Assembly: GCA_949775045.1 (NCBI GenBank)
Contig: OX459096.1
Span: forward strand, 33,475,160-33,539,159
Origin: Metridium senile
Lineage: Eukaryota; Cnidaria; Anthozoa; Actiniaria; Metridiidae
Length of the DNA: 64,000 nt
Direction of reading: 5' to 3'
A model generated the notes under the pieces. It was not told the DNA's origin, did no database searches, and saw nothing but the letters and a program-made list of their open reading frames with translations. A program made the position numbers and the translations under genes. Positions within the stretch are counted from its first letter, which is position 1; each line of letters opens with the position of its first letter. Positions 22,978 to 34,757 of this stretch are shown here, piece after piece.

Positions 22978-23822
22978 ACAAATGAAGAAAGGGCAATATG
23001 TTTTAACCCTGTATATGTTGATTCGTTTCATATTTTGTTTCGTAACAAATGAAGAAAGGGCAATATGTTTTAACCCTGTATATGTTGATTCGTTTCATAT
23101 TTTGTTTCGTAACAAATGAAGAAAGGGCAATATGTTTTAACCCTGTATATGTTGATTCGTTTCATATTTTGTTTCGTAACAAATGAAGAAAGGCCAAAAT
23201 GTTTTAACCCTGTATATGTTGATACGTTTCATATTTTTTTTCGTAACAAATGAAGAAAGGCCAAAATGTTCTAACCCTGTATATGTTGATTCGTTGCATA
23301 TTTTGTTTCGTAACAAATGAAGAAAGGCCAATATGTTCTAACCCTGTACATGTTGATACGTTTCATATTTTTTTTCGTAACAAATGAAGAAAGGCCAAAA
23401 TGTTCTAACCCTGTATATGTTGATTCGTTGCATATTTTGTTTCGTAACAAATGAAGAAAGGCCAATATGTTCTAACCCTGTACATGTTGATACGTTTCAT
23501 ATTTTTTTTCGTAACAAATGAAGAAAGGCCAAAATGTTCTAACCCTGTATATGTTGATTCGTTTCATATTTTGTTTCGTAACAAATGAAGAAAGGCCAAA
23601 ATGTTCTAACCCTGTATATGTTGATTCGTTTCATATTTTGTTTCGTAACAAATGAAGAAAGGCCAAAATGTTCTAACCCTGTATATGTTGATTCGTTGCA
23701 TATTTTGTTTCGTAACAAATGAAGAAAGGCCAAAATGTTCTAACCCTGTATATGTTGATTCGTTGCATATTTTGTTTCGTAACAAATGAAGAAAGGCCAA
23801 TATGTTTTTACCCTGTTAATAC
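22978..23822. repeat. 67-bp tandem array, about 12.5 copies
   Basis: The unit contains GTAACAAATGAAGAAAGGCC and TTCTAACCCTGTATATGTTG. Repeated 64-codon frames on the minus strand spaced by 67 or multiples are artefacts. Variant units (CCAATATG versus CCAAAATG; CGTTGCA versus CGTTTCA) alternate in blocks, suggesting duplication of multi-unit segments. The left arm has no array here. Confidence 0.95.
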
Positions 23823-23935
23823 GTTGCATATGTGAATTCAATTGTTTAATTTCGCTTAGAAACAACGAATTTTTATTATCGTTATTATAAATTAAATATT
23901 TAGCAGTTTGAAACCAAGCCGCAAAATAAAACGTG

Positions 23936-24008
23936 ATTTGACAGTTCTTATTCTTCATAAACTCCTCCACCTGATTTGACAGTTCTTATTCTTCATAAAA
24001 CCTCCACC
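23936..24008. repeat. 35-bp direct duplication
   Basis: TTTGACAGTTCTTATTCTTC followed by ATAAACTCCTCCACCTGAT occurs twice in tandem. Confidence 0.85.
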
Positions 24009-24872
24009 TGATCATATTGATTCTTTTTATTAAAGTTTCTTTGCAGTAGACATATAAAGATACACATTTCCCGACCGGTTTCCATTTCAATGTTTTAAAT
24101 TCTTTCCGACGGTACATGAGACCATTTCCGGAGGTTTTGAGATGTTCTGCAATTGGGAAACTATATTGAACGATTATACGTGCATTTCCGGCCATCAAAG
24201 CTCCTTCAGGAGACTGTCTGAGTCACTACTAAAAGGCTAAAAAGAGACCTTATATATTTAATCTAGCTGAAAAGATAAAATAGTCATCACGATCATGTAC
24301 TGAATATAAGAGTGAATGGTCTGATCATATAATCATCATGATCATGTAACATATATCGTAAAACCTTTTGCGAGGGTCAAATAATAAGTAAGAGTTACCT
24401 ACCGAGAATGGAGGCCCAAGGGATATATAGGCTTATAGCCGAACATTTGAGGTATGTAACTAATTTATTTCACACTTGAGAAGGTTTTCTCACAAAAAAA
24501 AACTTATGATGTAATCCTATTCTAACAATAAAAAATGATTTGAGTTAAGAAATAAAAGAACGGCTTTTCAAATCTCACTAATTAGTTGTCTACTGGGAGT
24601 CGTATTTGAAAAGAGGAATGATATGAATAGAAAATGTGCAGGGAACCGGCTCGATGCATTTTTAAATGAAAAGCTTATTGATAGAACACAATTGAAGGAG
24701 GTTATGCTATCTTAGTTTTCATTCCTTAATACAAAGGACTAAAATACTCAAACCATTGAAACTAATGAATAAGGTGGAATGCTGTTAATGATTTTTCACA
24801 TTTTTCAAGTTTTCATAAAAAATAATACTGACACAATCTAAACCATTTGGCTGACATCTGACTCGACACTCA

Positions 24873-25247
24873 TTACCAGAAATATAGGACATTTTACGTC
24901 CGCGATATTATGACCAGCGGTCTACTGGCAGTCCAGAATTATCCTCGAATTTCTGTCGAAATAAATCAATTTATCAATAGTTGATTTGATTAATTGTTGC
25001 TTTTTTGGATTAGTTTTGCAGCCTGTAGATGACATTAAACGATGCGAAAATGTTTACAAAATATGTTGTTAGAGCTATACTTTAATTTGAGATGTCGGCA
25101 CTAAAAATCCACAGCTTTTATTTTTCATAATTTTAGTTTAAGTTTGAAACCACATGCATTTCTTTATGTGCTTATCGGCCATTTTTAAATGTCCTTCGCA
25201 TGCAAAACTGATACCGTGACGTCATATGTCCGTGATTTCTGGTAATG
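24873..25247. mobile_element. Short element with CATTACCAGAAAT...GGACA termini
   Basis: The left end CATTACCAGAAATATAGGAC pairs with the right end ATGTCCGTGATTTCTGGTAATG. Same terminal motif as the element at 6,452-7,163. No ORF is seen, and the element lies in right-arm-only sequence. Confidence 0.55.
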
Positions 25248-25249
25248 TT

Positions 25250-26860
25250 TTCAGTGATAATTAAGGTTTTCTGAAAAGAAAACAATATATGATTTTCACT
25301 GATCGTATTCAAAAAAATATAAACCAATCTAAAAATATATCAATAATCTGTTCATAATTTAATGTTCATTGTCAATGAATTTCCAAAAGGGAATATTAAA
25401 CAATCACTTTTCAATTCTATTCAGAAGAACACTAACGAACATGAAATGCCAAATGTGGTGCGTGGTGTGATATGAGAATTCGCAGTGTACCTAGCTTGCA
25501 AATAAAATTTGTCTCCAAATTGGACTTTTCTTCAAGAAACTTTTATAATTTAGTTTTGAAGTATTGGAGTTTTTTAAGCTATATAAAAAAATCGCAGCAC
25601 GTGTTTTATCAAGGATCAAAAACCCTTGCTGCGCTCGGGTTTTTATCCTTGATAAAACACTGCTGCTCGTTTTTTATATACTACATAACCCTTGTTTTGG
25701 TATAATAAGGGGTTTATATCGGAGATACATCCCTATGAATAACAAAGAAAACCGTGTCAAGTGTGAAATAATAATCTTTATTCACTCAAAATATTTCTCC
25801 GTTTCCGATTAGTCTATTTCACCCGGTTAATTTTTCATAAGATGCTACGATTTACCAAATTTGGAAGACGTACGTCAATCGTCCAATAATTGAAAAACTG
25901 ATTGTGCGCGAATGTCGTCAATCGTCTAAAAACTGAAACATTATCGGACGACTTACGTCACACGCAGAGAGCGGGAAAATGGCTTCCTCCAGGACGGTTT
26001 CCCTCACTTAGCGAGGAACAAATAGCCGCAAGGAAGAGATAGAAAAAAACACAAAAATATGTTCCAATGCAACAATATTTGGGGAAGAAAATCTTGATTT
26101 GTCAGTACTTTTGATGTATTGAACTTTCATTGAAGATGCGCCGTTTTGGATATATATAACTAGAGCCACAAAAATATTTTGAATGAATAATAAAACAATT
26201 ATTGAATTCGGCTTTCGTATGCCGGGTATGAACATTTTGCAAACCTCGGAGGGTGTTATCCGTCTCACCCTACGGCTTCGGCAGATAACACCGTTAAGTT
26301 CTTGGTGCCGTGCATACTTTTTCATATCATATACTCAACCTCATCCAATATTTGCTTATCATAATCATATTCATTTATACACGATGTGTTTGTACATCAT
26401 AGCTGATCATGCGGTCATATGTCAGTGTTCTTTTTAAGTTCCGTTATAAAGAGATGATGTTATAAAGAGATGATGTTGCTCGATTCTCTCGGCTTGTTTC
26501 GTTATCGAGCGCGTCCCATAATTTGACACCTAGAGAGTAGCCAACGTCTCTTTTCTTCAGTACTTCTTGCAGTTCTTTGTTCTCCTCTCCGTAGTAACAC
26601 TTGTGCATGAAGACACCCGGCCCAGGTTTGTAGTATGAAAGAACTTCAATGGTTTTCATTTTAAAAACACAAATTTTAAAATGTCATTTTAACAACCGCC
26701 ACACAAAAAGATGTTTCTATCTAAGTCAAAAAACGTCTTTGTTATTGTAGATTTGAGGCACAGCGAAAGAATATTTCACGACTCCATACGTTTACTGTAA
26801 ATATGCAAATTACTAACATCACAAGTGACGAGCTTGGGTTCCCTGTGTATTTGTCAGGAG
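25250..26860. other. Right-arm-only segment, hairpins, one small open frame
   Basis: Holds a strong hairpin (25,580-25,680; arms of about 45 bases including GTGTTTTATCAAGGATCAAA), a second around GGTGTTATCCGTCT (26,252-26,292) and inverted pieces around TACGTCAATCGTC (25,870-25,960). A 71-codon minus frame (26,444-26,659) starts MKTIEVLSYYKPGPG and is of natural composition, but has no recognisable domain or splice context; it could be a piece of a transposon gene. Confidence 0.4.
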
Positions 26861-27591
26861 TAACATGGAGCTATTATAGTAACTTGATCTCCTGTTCGGA
26901 AGGTTTTCAATGTAAATAGCTTTAATTCATAGTTAATTGATTTAATTGATTTGTTGTTAACTACTAACACATGCAGCAACTAGACGCTTTATTTCTCGCT
27001 CTATAACCGAAATTGATTGATTCCTTTAGGCACGGAAAACTAGTTTTCTCCTGTGATTTAATTTGTTAAATATACTGCTGTCTGGGTTGTGATTAATATT
27101 AACCGCACGTACACCGGATGACGTTTAGGAAGAATGTCGATCGTTATACAAAATACATTCAGAATTACATTTTATTCTTTATTGCTGTTTATAAAGATCA
27201 ATTGTCACTTACCAGCATGCACCGCGCAAGAGACTTGATTTCGTGGACCATATGGAAATCGCACATTCAGACATTTTGATGTATTTTACAATGTGAGTGG
27301 GCATTTGCGCTCTTACTAAATCGTTTAGCGTTTTGTTGTATTTGTTTTCTCGTGATATGACTGACTGCGAATAAATTATAATCACTACTCATAATCAACA
27401 CAACAACAGAATTTCATATAATTTCTTGGTCCAAATTGAAATCTCCTGAAATCTCCTAAACTTGAAAGTGGATTGAAACGTACAAACACCAGACAATTCT
27501 TTTGTTCTATGCTTCAGAATATTCACATTTTTGATGAAATATTTTCCCGTAGTTGTTCAAGTCTTCTCCAGGCTTAAGAACTCTCATGGAA
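26861..27591. repeat. Giant inverted repeat, right arm, partner of block 4 (outer part)
   Basis: Reverse complement of 14,390-15,150: GATCTCCTGTTCGGAAGGTT (26,886) against 15,118, CACAACCC...CAGACAGTA-type motifs (27,075) against 14,920, and AGGCTTAAGAAC (27,570) against 14,403. Confidence 0.85.
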
Positions 27592-27595
27592 TTAA

Positions 27596-28749
27596 GAGAG
27601 CTCGTCCCTAATAACCGAACATCGTAGGAAGAGCTCAAAAATAAAAATCCTTTAAACTTTCCCAGATTATAGCGTTTAGGGTGCTATTACTTCAAATAAA
27701 TCCTAGACTCATTGGGTCTTTATTTTTCGAGAACGGGGACAATTTTGATTTTCGGGGTTTTTGAGTAATTTTTGAGCTCAAACCACTACCTCTATAAAGA
27801 TATAAATTTGTCCACAAATTCCAAATAAAATGCTATTTGTAACATAACAAATGTAAAGTATAGGTAGTTAACTACATTTTCCTGTATTTTGGATTGATTT
27901 TAGAAAATTAGGAATATTTTACAGATTTTTCTTTATTCACAATTTTTTTGCAAATTTAGCGACAGTAAAAATTGTCTAACTTTACGCTAAAATATCTCCG
28001 CTGGTATGGTAATCCTGAACATTTAAATACTTGTAAAATAAAGACAAACATCCCTTCTTTCGATACATAAAATAAAATTTTGGGGCCACTCAAAAACAGT
28101 CTTCATAGAGTCGATAATTCATAGGCTCATAATGCCAAAATTTGACGAGTTGCGGTATTGTTTTGTCACGCAATCTTTATGGTCAGCGAAGGGAAAAAAT
28201 TCTCAGTCCGTAAAAATAAGTTTGTTATTAAAAATATCTTGCATAATAATGACTTATGACTTTCATCAAACTCTGATTGTGTTAAGTGAGAAATTCAACT
28301 AAATTTTTCAAACTTTTAGGATAAATTACTTGACAGTCGATAAGTAAATTTTCGCAGCTCGGTCGCTTTGTGCAATACTTCGAGATTTGAGCATAAATAT
28401 GATAACAAACTGTCACTTGAATTATAACTAACCCTAAATGCAGGATATAATTCATTTTAAGAGCTTCTTTTAGGTAAGCGACCGAGATTTGGAACTGTTT
28501 CGGAAGAGCATCGTGTGAACGAAGTCAACTGACTCAGACTACAAGATGGCGTTACACACAGGAATCCCATGCGGCGAACTTTATTGTTATGTAGTCAATC
28601 ACTTCATTAGATGGCTATCTGATTTGAGATGCCCGATAAAATTAAAGCTTTGTATATATTGTTAAAAAATTAAAGACAATTTCAAGAAATTATCAGATAT
28701 AATATCTAAATTATCCTATAAAATTATCAAAACAATAACTTGTTAACCA
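27596..28749. repeat. Element A, left terminal inverted repeat
   Basis: Pairs with 30,958-32,111. Only scattered single-base differences are visible (for example CCCTAATAACC versus CCCTAAAAACC), so the element is much younger than the palindrome arms around it. It ends inside at CTTGTTAACCA, immediately before the 141-codon ORF. Confidence 0.9.
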
Positions 28750-28757
28750 TTCCATAA

Positions 28758-29183
28758 ATGCCGCGTGAGATGAGGTTCGCTAAAGACAACAATGGTATGA
28801 GGTTGTTCACGATTGCTGAGTTCCTTACACCTCAGCAAATTCAGTCCTATTTCAGTAGAACCGCTGCCAAGCTAAAGACCCCCTCGGCTAACCTGATTGA
28901 TGCAGAAGAGCAATTTGTGACAGCTACTGAAGCAGAAGTCTACCAATCTACGCGAACTGAAGTCCTTCATCATTGCGTCCTTCAACACCTAATTACCTAT
29001 GCTACCTTTAATCTTTGTCAGTTAAACAAGTCTAATGGACTGAAACAGCTAAGTATCAAAATGCTTTCTACTGTATGTGAGTACTTTGACATTGACACCA
29101 GTAACATTACAAGTCACCGAAAGGCTCCCTACATCGATCTCTTAAGTACAACGCTGCAGTCCTGCCCTTGTAGACCCGCATAA
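28758..29183 (+). CDS. Protein of 141 residues carried by transposon A; possible SAP-like C-terminus
   Basis: ATG eight bases inside the left terminal repeat; intact to TAA. The N-terminus MPREMRFAKDNNGMRLFT is basic. A region FLTPQQIQSYFSRTAAKL follows, then a middle helix-rich part ending TYATFNLCQLN. The C-terminal third (KQLSIKMLSTVCEYFDIDTS then RKAPYIDLLSTTLQSCPC) has the spacing of a SAP-like helix-extension-helix DNA-binding motif followed by a Cys-rich tail. From memory, proteins of this general form recur as multicopy uncharacterised ORFs in anthozoan genomes. The promoter would have to lie in the terminal repeat, where TATAAAA occurs at 28,717. The role is unknown; an accessory or DNA-binding factor of the element is a guess. 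Confidence 0.65.
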   Translation: MPREMRFAKDNNGMRLFTIAEFLTPQQIQSYFSRTAAKLKTPSANLIDAEEQFVTATEAEVYQSTRTEVLHHCVLQHLITYATFNLCQLNKSNGLKQLSIKMLSTVCEYFDIDTSNITSHRKAPYIDLLSTTLQSCPCRPA

Positions 29184-29473
29184 TTTTGCTTTTGTTTTGC
29201 TTTGGGGGGTTCTCCCTTTGTCCAAGTCGGGTAGGGGTGATCAACAAAGCAGTGTAAAAATGACCCTTACAGGTACGGAATCATGTTGCGTAACTTATTT
29301 TTGAGCCAGGACCCTAAAGGGTACGTACAGGAAATATTTTTAACCCTAAAAGGTAAGCCGATCACCTCTACCACCCCTACCACTTCGCAAAGGGAGTACA
29401 CCCCGGGGTTATAATTAAAAGAAAAAAAACGTTTTACACAATGCAAAAACGGCTGAGTAGAACACAGTAAATT

Positions 29474-29672
29474 GCGCTAATCACTGATGCATTCAGGATA
29501 ACACTTTGTAGTTAGTAAAACTCATTATTGAGTAAAAGTGAGGTTAAACTCAATATATTGAGTACATTGTACTCAATGGACGTCTACATTACTCTCATTA
29601 GTCATATGTTTACTCTCAATAATGAGTTGTTTTGCTTACTATAAAGTGTTATCCTGAATACATGATTAACGC
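29474..29672. mobile_element. Foldback MITE, about 200 bp
   Basis: GCGCTAATCACTGATGCATT...CAGGATAACACTTT at the left returns as reverse complement at the right end (AAAGTGTTATCCTGAATACA...TTAACGC). The centre is built of ACTCAATA/TATTGAGT repeats. Confidence 0.8.
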
Positions 29673-29685
29673 AATATACTGTGAT

Positions 29686-30051
29686 GGGGGGGGGGGGGGG
29701 GGGGGGGGGGGTACTCCCTTATATTTACTATACGGGGACGTTCCGCCAAACAGGGTATGGTTTTTTGCCTTGGCGTCTTGAATAGGGTATACCATTTAGC
29801 CTAATTTGTCTTAAATACGGTCGCCTTTTTTAACTTTACTATGTCTTACACAGGGTGTAAATATGTGTAGGGTATACAATTTCTCCCTTGAGTCTTGGAT
29901 AGGGTCTACGTTTTACCAATTTGTCTTGAATAGGGTACGTATTTTTAGGATTATGCTGTCTTAAATAGGGTCAGGGTTTAGAGGTACCAGCGGAACGTCC
30001 CCGTCAGAAACTGGGTCAAGTACCCCCCCCCCCCCCCCCCCCCCCCCCCCC
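29686..30051. mobile_element. MITE bounded by a G26 and a C29 tract
   Basis: Inverted ends consist of a run of G (29,686-29,711) followed by GTACTCCCTT...ACGGGGACGTTCCGC, and its reverse complement GCGGAACGTCCCCGT...AAGTAC followed by a run of C (30,023-30,051). The interior has TAGGGTATAC-like direct repeats. GGGGGTGGCGTACTCCCTTA at 12,843 may be an eroded end of the same family. Confidence 0.75.
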
Positions 30052-30957
30052 ATTAGTATACTAAGCAAATAGGGTTGTTTTGTTGATGTTAGGTCTTAAA
30101 ATAGAATACTATATTCGCATAGAACCGATACCAAAATGATAGTTATTATAGTAAATGATGATGAAATGAAGCCAGTAATAAGACAACAAGCTGAACCCAT
30201 AGATCTGACGACCTAAAGATATAAAGGAACGTGCATGTTGGCCTTTGATATCAGACGCCTTTTAATGTAATAGAAAACAATTTGCACACAGTACAAAAAT
30301 ACCTTTTCAAATACATTTTCATGAAGCTAGGTGCTTAGCAATCCAGACAAAAAAAACTCGTCTATTTGTTATAGACAATTACAACTTGTTACGATCGTGC
30401 AATCGCCGTTCGATGTTCTAAATTTCTATTGTTTAATCGTATAATGCTGTTTTACTTCATTGCCAACATTAGAATATAGCATATCGGTTGTTGTAAGTTT
30501 GGCTTCTTTTTTTCTTAAAGATCCATGGTCATTTAGCGGCATGCACCGCGCGAAAGACTGAATTTCGTGTACTTATTAATATTACCAAATCAGACATTTT
30601 GATATATTTTACAGTGTGAGTGGGTATTTACGCTCTTACTAAATCGTTTTAGCGTTTTGTTTTATTTGTTTTCTTAATATAATACCACTTACTGCAAATG
30701 GATTATAACACTCAAAAATCGGGCCATGGGTCTTTAAATATTTTCGAAAAACTAAAGGTCGCAAAGATTGTAGCCTTTGCATTTTCAGTAACTTTTTCAG
30801 ATAAAAGTTCTGTTTAACCTATTGGTATATGCAGGAAAAATAAATACAGTATATGTATCATAAATTATGGATAATTTTTTTAAGACTAGTAACTGTGTAA
30901 CCTGAGAAAACAGACTGTCTTAAATATTTTAGCAATATCATATTAAAGAACTATTTT

Positions 30958-32111
30958 GGTTAACAAGTTATTGTTTTGATAATTTTATAGGATAATTTAG
31001 ATATTATATCTGATAATTTCTTGAAATTGTCTTTAATTTTTTAACAATATATACAAAGCTTTAATTTTATCGGGCGTCTCAAATCAGATAGCCATCTAAT
31101 GAAGTGATTGACTACGTAACAATAAAGTTCGCCGCATGGGATTCCTGTGTGTAACGCCATCTTGTAGTCTGAGTCAGTTGACTTCGTTCACACGATGCTC
31201 TTCCGAAACAGTTCCAAATCTCGGTCGCTTACCTAAAAGAAGCTCTTAAAATGGATTATATCCTGCATTTAGGGTGATTTATAATTCAAGTGACAGTTTG
31301 TTATCATATTTATGCTCAAATCTCGAAGTATTGCACAAAGCGACCGAGCTGCGAAAATTTACTTATCGACTGTCAAGTAATTTATCCTAAAAGTTTGAAA
31401 AATTTAGTTGAATTTCTCACTTAACACAATCAGAGTTTGATGAAAGTCATAAGTCATTATTATGCAAGATATTTTTAATAACAAACTTATTTTTACGGAC
31501 TGAGAATTTTTTCCCTTCGCTGACCATAAAGATTGCGTGACAAAACAATACCGCAACTCGTCAAATTTTGGCATTATGAGCCTATGAATTATCGACTCTA
31601 TGAAGACTGTTTTTGAGTGGCCCCAAAATTTTATTTTATGTATCGAAAGAAGGGATGTTTGTCTTTATTTTACAAGTATTTAAATGTTCAGGATTACCAT
31701 ACCAGCGGAGATATTTTAGCGTAAAGTTAGACAATTTTTACTGTCGCTAAATTTGCAAAAAAATTGTGAATAAAGAAAAATCTGTAAAATATTCCTAATT
31801 TTCTAAAATCAATCCAAAATACAGGAAAATGTAGTTAACTACCTATACTTTACATTTGTTATGTTACAAATAGCATTTTATTTGGAATTTGTGGACAAAT
31901 TTATATCTTTATAGAGGTAGTGGTTTGAGCTCAAAAATTACTCAAAAACCCCGAAAATCAAAATTGTCCCCGTTCTCGAAAAATAAAGACCCAATGAGTC
32001 TAGGATTTATTTTGAAGTAATAGCACCCTAAACGCTATAATCTGGGAAAGTTTGAAGGATTTTTATTTTTGAGCTCTTCCTACGATGTTCGGTTTTTAGG
32101 GACGAGCTCTC
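30958..32111. repeat. Element A, right terminal inverted repeat
   Basis: Partner of 27,596-28,749; ends CCCTAAAAACC-complement, GAGCTCTC, then TTAA at 32,112. Confidence 0.9.
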
Positions 32112-32115
32112 TTAA
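32112..32115. other. TTAA shared by transposons A and B
   Basis: The single tetranucleotide is at once the right target duplication of A and the left one of B. The outer copies are at 27,592-27,595 and 36,060-36,063. Confidence 0.9.
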
Positions 32116-33313
32116 GAGTGGATGTCCGAGACGGTCAGGTATGACCGGTAATAGGAAAAAATGAAAATCCTTCAAACTTTGCCAGAATGTAGGTCTATAT
32201 GAACTATTCATTCTGTGTAAGTTTTGTTTCCATCGGATAAATAGTTTAGGAGAACGAGGTCGATATTGAATTTTCGAGTTCACTTCCGGTTTTTCGAGGT
32301 TATTTCACCGTATTCCAAAAATCGCTACTTTTCACAACAAACTGTGTATATTTTATCAAAAACTGTTGACTTGCACATAGTACAGATGTTTTCTTATAAG
32401 GACACAAATTATTTCGGCATTTGGAATAAAAATGAATATTTTTCAGATTTTTCAATTATTTTTACATTTTCGAGTAATTTTATAATGGGTAAATCTAACG
32501 CAAAATATCTCCCATGTTACATCGATTCACATGTCAAAACTATATTTGGATGAAAGAACAATAGTTACCCTTCAAATATATAAAATAAAATTTTTGGGCA
32601 AATAAAAACTGCAGTCGTGACAAGATGAAGTGTAACAGCTACTTAGCGACAAAAACGCGCCAGTTCGTAAACAACCCAAAACTTATGTTATGAAATTAAA
32701 ATTCATCCACTTGTAAAAACGATATATTTCTTTTATTTAACATGCTCAAACCAAAATCAGTAATATATTGAGGTCTGTTAAGATGATTTAAGGCACGGGT
32801 TTGGAGACAAAACATCTGAGTGAAGCTTAATCTGTGTGAACGGGGTCAACTGTGACAAATCCAAACGCTATCCTGCCGTGACAGTTAGGGTTTAAAAGTG
32901 TTATAAACACAGTCTAAAACATAACTTGAAGTTAATGATTACCATTTAGATGAGAATAGAAATATCTTACCTGAATAGACATGTTATCCTGAAGAATATA
33001 AGCCAAATTAGATGCGGACATATATCCTAACGACGAATTACTAATAGTGTAATAACAACTGGAGTGCGTGACACAGGCAGCCCAAACTTCCAAAAGATTC
33101 CGAAGTGTTACTGTTTGGAATTATTGTTCTTGATACTTTTCTATGTATATATTTTATTTTATTTAATTTCCTTGACTACGACCAATGCTTAGTATTGTTG
33201 TTGTTATTCTATTTGCAAGATATTTTATTTGCAAGACAACGAGGTTTTAACATTATGAATTATGTCCTGTTAGCTTTTATTAAGGGGCCTTTTATTTTTA
33301 AGTGCATTGTGTT

Positions 33314-33332
33314 GGGGGGGGGGGGGGGGGGG
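33314..33332. repeat. G19 homopolymer
   Basis: Run of 19 G in the interior of transposon B, followed by GGTAATACTGAGGGGGC. Confidence 0.95.
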
Positions 33333-33629
33333 TCGGTAATACTGAGGGGGCACGTTATTTTCCGAGTATATATGAGGAGGGCTGTTACAAATTGTCATTT
33401 TTTAACTCTGAAAACCAGGCTAGATAAAAATCCTGAAAACCAGGATTCAAAGCTGAAACAACTGTTTGTGTTTTGGTTAAACTTTTGAAAGCCCGTTTTT
33501 CCGTTTATTTCTTAGTATGGTACAACGCGCAGTTACTTCGCGACTTTGTTCAGCTAACTTTCGGGTGATTTGTTGAATTTTTGTCGGGAACACACACCGA
33601 GGTCGACTTAGTACGTTACAAAGTACGTT

Positions 33630-33775
33630 AGTCTCGGATTTTCGTGTTTTTGATGCCTCAAAGTCACAGATTTTTGTGTTTTTGGTGTCTCAAAATCTCG
33701 GATTTTCGTGTTTTTGAAGACTCAATTCCGGATTTTTATGTTTTTGATGTCTCAAAGTCTGGAATTTTTAAATAC
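33630..33775. repeat. Tandem repeat of about 33 bp, four copies
   Basis: Imperfect units of CTCGGATTTTCGTGTTTTTG followed by ATGTCTCAAAGT. Confidence 0.85.
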
Positions 33776-33891
33776 AGTAAATATATGAGCTGATATATTT
33801 CTAGAACCTCAGGCTCGGATTTTAAAATTTTACCATTCGCTACTCCTCAAGGTTATGCACGTTTCTTTTTTGGAGCTTGGCCCTGAGCAGG

Positions 33892-34735
33892 ATTTTTTTT
33901 TTAATAATAATAATAATAAATCTTTATTGGGTATCAAATAAAGCAGAGCTTTTTTCCAATTTGGCCCATTAAAATATTTACATATATGCTGATTTTGATC
34001 TACCTATACAATTGAATTAACTAATATTTCTATTTATTAATGAATATTTACAATTGGAATTTCAACTAATTTACTAATTGTATATTTTTACAGATAAAAT
34101 TGAATGTCTTTATCAGTACAGTCTGGGTGTATTTAGCTCTACTGCTGATTTTAACTTAGATTTTGAGTAATATTTACATTTTCTGTTGAAAGCACTAACA
34201 GTTTCGATGGTGTGGGTTTCAGAGGGTAGGTTATTCCATATGGAAGGTGCAAGAAAGGAGAAGCGACGTTTTCCTGCATTAGTTTTGGCCTTTGGGATGG
34301 TTAGGTTATATTTTGAGACCTGCCTAGTAGTGTATTTATGGTGTGGGCGGCTTATCTTACTTGCTAAAGAGTTTGGAGTTTAAAGACAAGGTTGGCAAGC
34401 CTCAAACAAATAATGTCAGAAATAGGGCACACCCCAAGTTTTTGGAAAAGGTTGATAGAGTGAGTCGAAACGTCAGAGTTAAGTAACAACCTAACAGCAC
34501 GTTTAAAGCGAGAAGCAGATGTTGGAGAAGTTCAGAAGAGCAATTACTCCAGACAGAGCAACAATATTCTAATGTTGGTTTGGCTAAAGTGTTATACAGA
34601 AGTAAGATGTGTCTGGGGGACAGGTATGGTTTAGCTCTTCTTAACATTTCAAGCTTAGTATTGAACTTCTTAAAAGCATTAGAAATGTGTTCGTCCCATG
34701 ACAAAGAGGAATCAATAAAGGTGTTAAATGTAATA
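33892..34735 (-). pseudogene. 3' end of a CR1/L2-like LINE, frameshifted and 5'-truncated
   Basis: Read on the minus strand, successive frames spell the C-terminal end of a reverse transcriptase ORF: TFIDSSLSWDEHISNAF, then LYNTLAKPTLEYCCSVW, then after a frameshift near 34,545 SRFKRAVRLLLNSDVST and LFQKLGVCPISDII, then downstream KRRFSFLAPSIWNNLPSET. The last is the IWN.LP block that ends CR1/L2/jockey-type ORFs. At least one frameshift and a stop at 34,381 separate them. The 3' end is AATAAAGATTTATTATTATT, a short ATT tail typical of these LINEs. The reverse-transcriptase core is missing through 5' truncation at about 34,735. Confidence 0.85.
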
Positions 34736-34757
34736 GTTTAAATATAGATATGTATCA

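Larger units (their letters stand above)
22170..24260. repeat. Giant inverted repeat, right arm, partner of block 5
   Basis: Homologous to 15,740-17,055 except for the private tandem array at 22,978-23,822. Confidence 0.85.
29184..30957. other. Interior of transposon A downstream of its ORF
   Basis: No further ORF of interest. Contains a foldback MITE (29,474-29,672), the G/C-tract element (29,686-30,051) and, at about 30,525-30,715, a stretch closely similar to host sequence at 27,205-27,390 just outside the element. Confidence 0.6.
27596..32111. mobile_element. TTAA transposon A, complete, with 1,154-bp terminal inverted repeats
   Basis: Left repeat 27,596-28,749 and right repeat 30,958-32,111 are near-identical inverted copies starting GAGAGCTCGTCCCTAA. 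TTAA flanks both sides (27,592-27,595 and 32,112-32,115). TTAA duplications are known for piggyBac and Kolobok superfamilies; the 5'-GAG terminus does not look like piggyBac (which starts CCY), so a Kolobok-type or unclassified element is more likely. The interior carries the 141-codon ORF at 28,758 and two small MITEs. No full transposase is present, so it is probably non-autonomous. The left palindrome arm keeps the empty site. Confidence 0.88.

Noticed and set aside
22978..23822. CRISPR-like regular repeat array
   Set aside because: Units are contiguous 67-base tandem copies without unique spacers, in a eukaryotic genome.
32266..32553. Mirror 95-codon ORFs (also 35,622-35,909) in transposon B
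   Set aside because: They are the same TIR sequence read twice. Near-identity reflects the young repeat, not protein conservation, and the composition is Phe/Tyr/Ile-rich as expected of AT-rich non-coding DNA.
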